15,244 nt of DNA, taken from NCBI GenBank assembly GCA_002368955.1, contig DFDY01000042.1, positions 1 through 15,244 on the forward strand, written 5' to 3'. The DNA comes from Bacteroidales bacterium UBA3816. GTDB lineage: Bacteria > Bacteroidota > Bacteroidia > Bacteroidales > P3. The notes beneath the pieces were generated by a model. The model saw only the letters and a list, made by a program, of their open reading frames with translations, had not been told where the DNA came from and made no database searches. This document shows positions 13,503 to 15,244 of the stretch, piece by piece. Both the position numbers and the translations under genes were made by a program. Within the stretch, counting starts at the first letter, position 1, and the number at the start of each line of letters is the position of its first letter.

Positions 13503-15128
13503 ATGTCTGCTGCAGAAGACAACACCCCCTCTCCCTCGCACCTGTTTCAGCGGGCGCCCATGTTCCGTGTAGCCTTGGCCCTGGCCCTCGGCATAGTCCT
13601 TGCCGAGTACCTCCCCTCGCTCACGGTGGGCAGGCTTTGTCTGGCCGCCTTGGTGGCCCTGGCCACGATGTGCCTAGCCCACCGACTCTTGCAGTCCCAG
13701 TGGCTTTTCTCCCTATCCCTCTGGGTGGCCATTGCCTCCATGGGAGGCTTGCTGGTCCATGTCCATGCCCCGCCCGACCCTTTCTGCCATGCTCCTTCGC
13801 TCCACAGGCTGGAACTCACCGTGCGCCTAGAGGAAACTCCGCGTCCCACAGCCCGCAGCCTCAAGGTAGTGGCCCGGGTCGACTCGGTGGCGGGCCGTCC
13901 CTCCCAGGGGCGTCTGCTGCTCTATATGGCCCCCGACTCCTGTGCCGCTGCCCTTCAGGCGGGCGACTGCCTGCGCCTACAGGCCTCCCCGCGCCCTCCC
14001 GAAGGGCCCACGGCTCCTGGCCAGTTCGACTATCGCCGCTTCCTCCGCCGCCAGGGGATTCTCTACCAGTGCTACCTCCCCTCTGGCAGTTGGCAGCCCC
14101 TCCCTTCCGCCCCCCGTGGCTTGCGGATTCGCTGTGCCCGACTGCAGCAGCACTGGGTGCGTACCTTTCGCACCTTCCGCCTCACCCCCAGCCAGCAAGG
14201 CCTGGCCGAGGCCCTCCTCCTGGGCTGGCGTGCCGACCTCGACCCGGCCACCCGTCAGCAGTTTCGTGGGGCCGGCATTGCCCATCTCCTTGCCCTCTCG
14301 GGCCTCCATGTGGGCATCATGGCCGGACTTGTGGGCGCTGCCCTTTTCTTTCTGGGGCGTCGTCGTTGGCAGCGGGTGCTCAAGGGCTCCCTCCAGCTTC
14401 TGGCCGTCTGGTTCTTTGTGCTCCTCTCTGGCATGTCCCCGGCCACCCTTCGTGCCGGTCTCATGTTCTCGCTGCTGCTCCTGGGCGATATGATGGAGCA
14501 GCGCCCCAACAGCCTCAACCATCTGGCCACCTCGGCGGTGCTCATCTGCTGCTTTGCACCCATGCAGCTTTTCGAGGTTGGCTTCCAGCTCTCCTATGTC
14601 GCCGTCCTGGGCATCCTTGCCTGGTACCAGCCCCTGCGCAGTCTCATCCCTTCGCTCTCCAACCCTGAGGGTGGCCTCCTGCTGTGGCCTTGGGCACGCC
14701 TGTGGCAGTGGGCCTGCCTCTCCACTGCTGCCCAGCTGGCCGTCCTGCCCCTGGTCCTCTACTATTTTCATCAATTCCCCACCTATTTTTTGCTGGCCAA
14801 CCTCACCGTCGTACCCTTTGCCGGTCTGCTTCTGGCTGTTGCCCTCCTCACCCTCCTCTCGGGAGGGGCTGCTTGGCTCACCGCCCTCTTGCGAGCCCTT
14901 CTCCAGGCCGTCGATGCCCTCACCCGTTGGGTCTCCACCCTCCCCGCCGCCCTGCTGGACAACATCTACTTCGACCTCCCAATGCTTTTGTTGCTGGTGC
15001 TGGCGTTGCTCTGCTTCACCCTCTGGCTGCGCTGCCGCCGGGGCTGGCCGCTGCCGGCCCTGCTGGCCTGCCTAATACTGCTGCTCCTACAGGCCCGTCT
15101 GGGCCTCTTCGCCCTCCCCTGGGGGTGA
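13503..15128 (+). CDS. comEC: ComEC/Rec2-family competence protein, DNA uptake channel, without nuclease-like C-terminal domain
   Basis: An inner-membrane protein of 541 residues. The N-terminus has two hydrophobic segments, then a soluble region typical of DUF4131/OB-fold parts of ComEC (about 95-210) with TAPGQFDYRRFLRRQG (170-185). The competence domain follows, with the hallmark HLLALSGLHVG (261-271) and LSGMSPATLRAGLMF, then about eight helices to the end. Family members transport single-stranded DNA across the inner membrane. The C-terminal metallo-beta-lactamase-like domain found in longer homologues is absent; the frame ends with a TGA soon after the last helix. I choose the ATG at 13503 because a good promoter box (13488-13495) lies between it and the earlier in-frame ATG at 13464. 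Confidence 0.9.
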   Translation: MSAAEDNTPSPSHLFQRAPMFRVALALALGIVLAEYLPSLTVGRLCLAALVALATMCLAHRLLQSQWLFSLSLWVAIASMGGLLVHVHAPPDPFCHAPSLHRLELTVRLEETPRPTARSLKVVARVDSVAGRPSQGRLLLYMAPDSCAAALQAGDCLRLQASPRPPEGPTAPGQFDYRRFLRRQGILYQCYLPSGSWQPLPSAPRGLRIRCARLQQHWVRTFRTFRLTPSQQGLAEALLLGWRADLDPATRQQFRGAGIAHLLALSGLHVGIMAGLVGAALFFLGRRRWQRVLKGSLQLLAVWFFVLLSGMSPATLRAGLMFSLLLLGDMMEQRPNSLNHLATSAVLICCFAPMQLFEVGFQLSYVAVLGILAWYQPLRSLIPSLSNPEGGLLLWPWARLWQWACLSTAAQLAVLPLVLYYFHQFPTYFLLANLTVVPFAGLLLAVALLTLLSGGAAWLTALLRALLQAVDALTRWVSTLPAALLDNIYFDLPMLLLLVLALLCFTLWLRCRRGWPLPALLACLILLLLQARLGLFALPWG

Positions 15129-15170
15129 AAGACCTGGCGCGATAAATTTTTTTTATGATTATCCGCAATT

Positions 15171-15211
15171 GGCACATAGGCGAGGTCGTTTTCGTTCTCC
15201 GTGGCACATAG
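15171..15211. repeat. 9-bp direct repeat GGCACATAG downstream of comEC
   Basis: GGCACATAG occurs at 15171-15179 and again at 15203-15211, 32 bases start to start. The second copy forms part of a hairpin. Two copies only, so this may be chance or the edge of a larger repeat running out of the window. Confidence 0.4.
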
Positions 15212-15240
15212 TGTCACTTTCGAAAGTCCACAGGACTTTC
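15201..15240. terminator. Tandem hairpins at the right edge (possible terminator or structured element)
   Basis: GTGGCAC-ATA-GTGTCAC (15201-15217) folds as a 7-bp stem with one G-U pair and a 3-nt loop. Four bases on, GAAAGTCC-ACA-GGACTTTC (15222-15240) is a perfect 8-bp stem. ACTTTCGAAAGT (15216-15227) is itself palindromic and could compete with both. The pair could end comEC transcription, but no clear T-run follows before the window stops, and the distance from the comEC stop is about 70 nt. Another structured role is equally possible. Confidence 0.4.
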
Positions 15241-15244
15241 TTCA

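Noticed and set aside
15112..15154. CCCC/GGGG at the comEC end followed by an 8-base T-run (15147-15154), as a comEC terminator
   Set aside because: The stem is separated from the T-run by more than 20 bases and would need an overly tight loop.

Overview
The window looks like a chromosomal segment of a Bacteroidota bacterium, most likely order Bacteroidales. Support: Bacteroidota-type -7 promoter boxes (TAnnTTTG) at 417-424 and 13488-13495; start codons without Shine-Dalgarno sequences, preceded by A/T-rich leaders; a DUF4290 protein directly before murA; an Asp-type MurA; and a secreted protein with a type B C-terminal sorting domain of the type IX secretion system (T9SS). I cannot name a genus.

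Layout. 1-470 is A/T-rich and holds no convincing gene, ending in a candidate promoter. 471-2880 carries nadA (quinolinate synthase), a YbaK/ProX-type tRNA-editing protein overlapping it by 4 nt, and an RluA-family pseudouridine synthase. The start codon of the last lies inside a perfect 16-bp parS site (2003-2018). 2935-4333 holds a secreted, probably outer-membrane protein of unknown family and the DUF4290 gene. 4362-9722 holds murA (peptidoglycan precursor), a CpsB/YwqE-type PHP phosphatase, purB (purine synthesis) and an MsbA-like ABC exporter. 9719-12809 holds a T9SS type B cargo protein translationally coupled to the exporter, nadK (NAD kinase) and a LiaF-like membrane protein. All these genes are on the + strand with gaps of about 60 nt or less or short overlaps, so they could form one or a few long operons. 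yraN (minus strand) converges on this run. A roughly 200-bp inverted-repeat-bounded segment separates yraN from divergent comEC (DNA uptake channel). The last 116 bases hold two tight adjacent hairpins and a 9-bp direct repeat.

Functionally this is mainly housekeeping: NAD synthesis and phosphorylation (nadA, nadK), translation quality control and RNA modification, and envelope construction (MurA, MsbA-like exporter, CpsB-like phosphatase, LiaF-like protein, secreted proteins). I see no defence system, CRISPR array, transposase, tRNA or rRNA. The most interesting non-coding signal is the parS site, a ParB-binding centromere motif that usually marks the origin-proximal part of a chromosome. 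Base composition also changes: the + strand goes from balanced G/C in the first third to strongly C-rich in the middle, then back to balanced in comEC.
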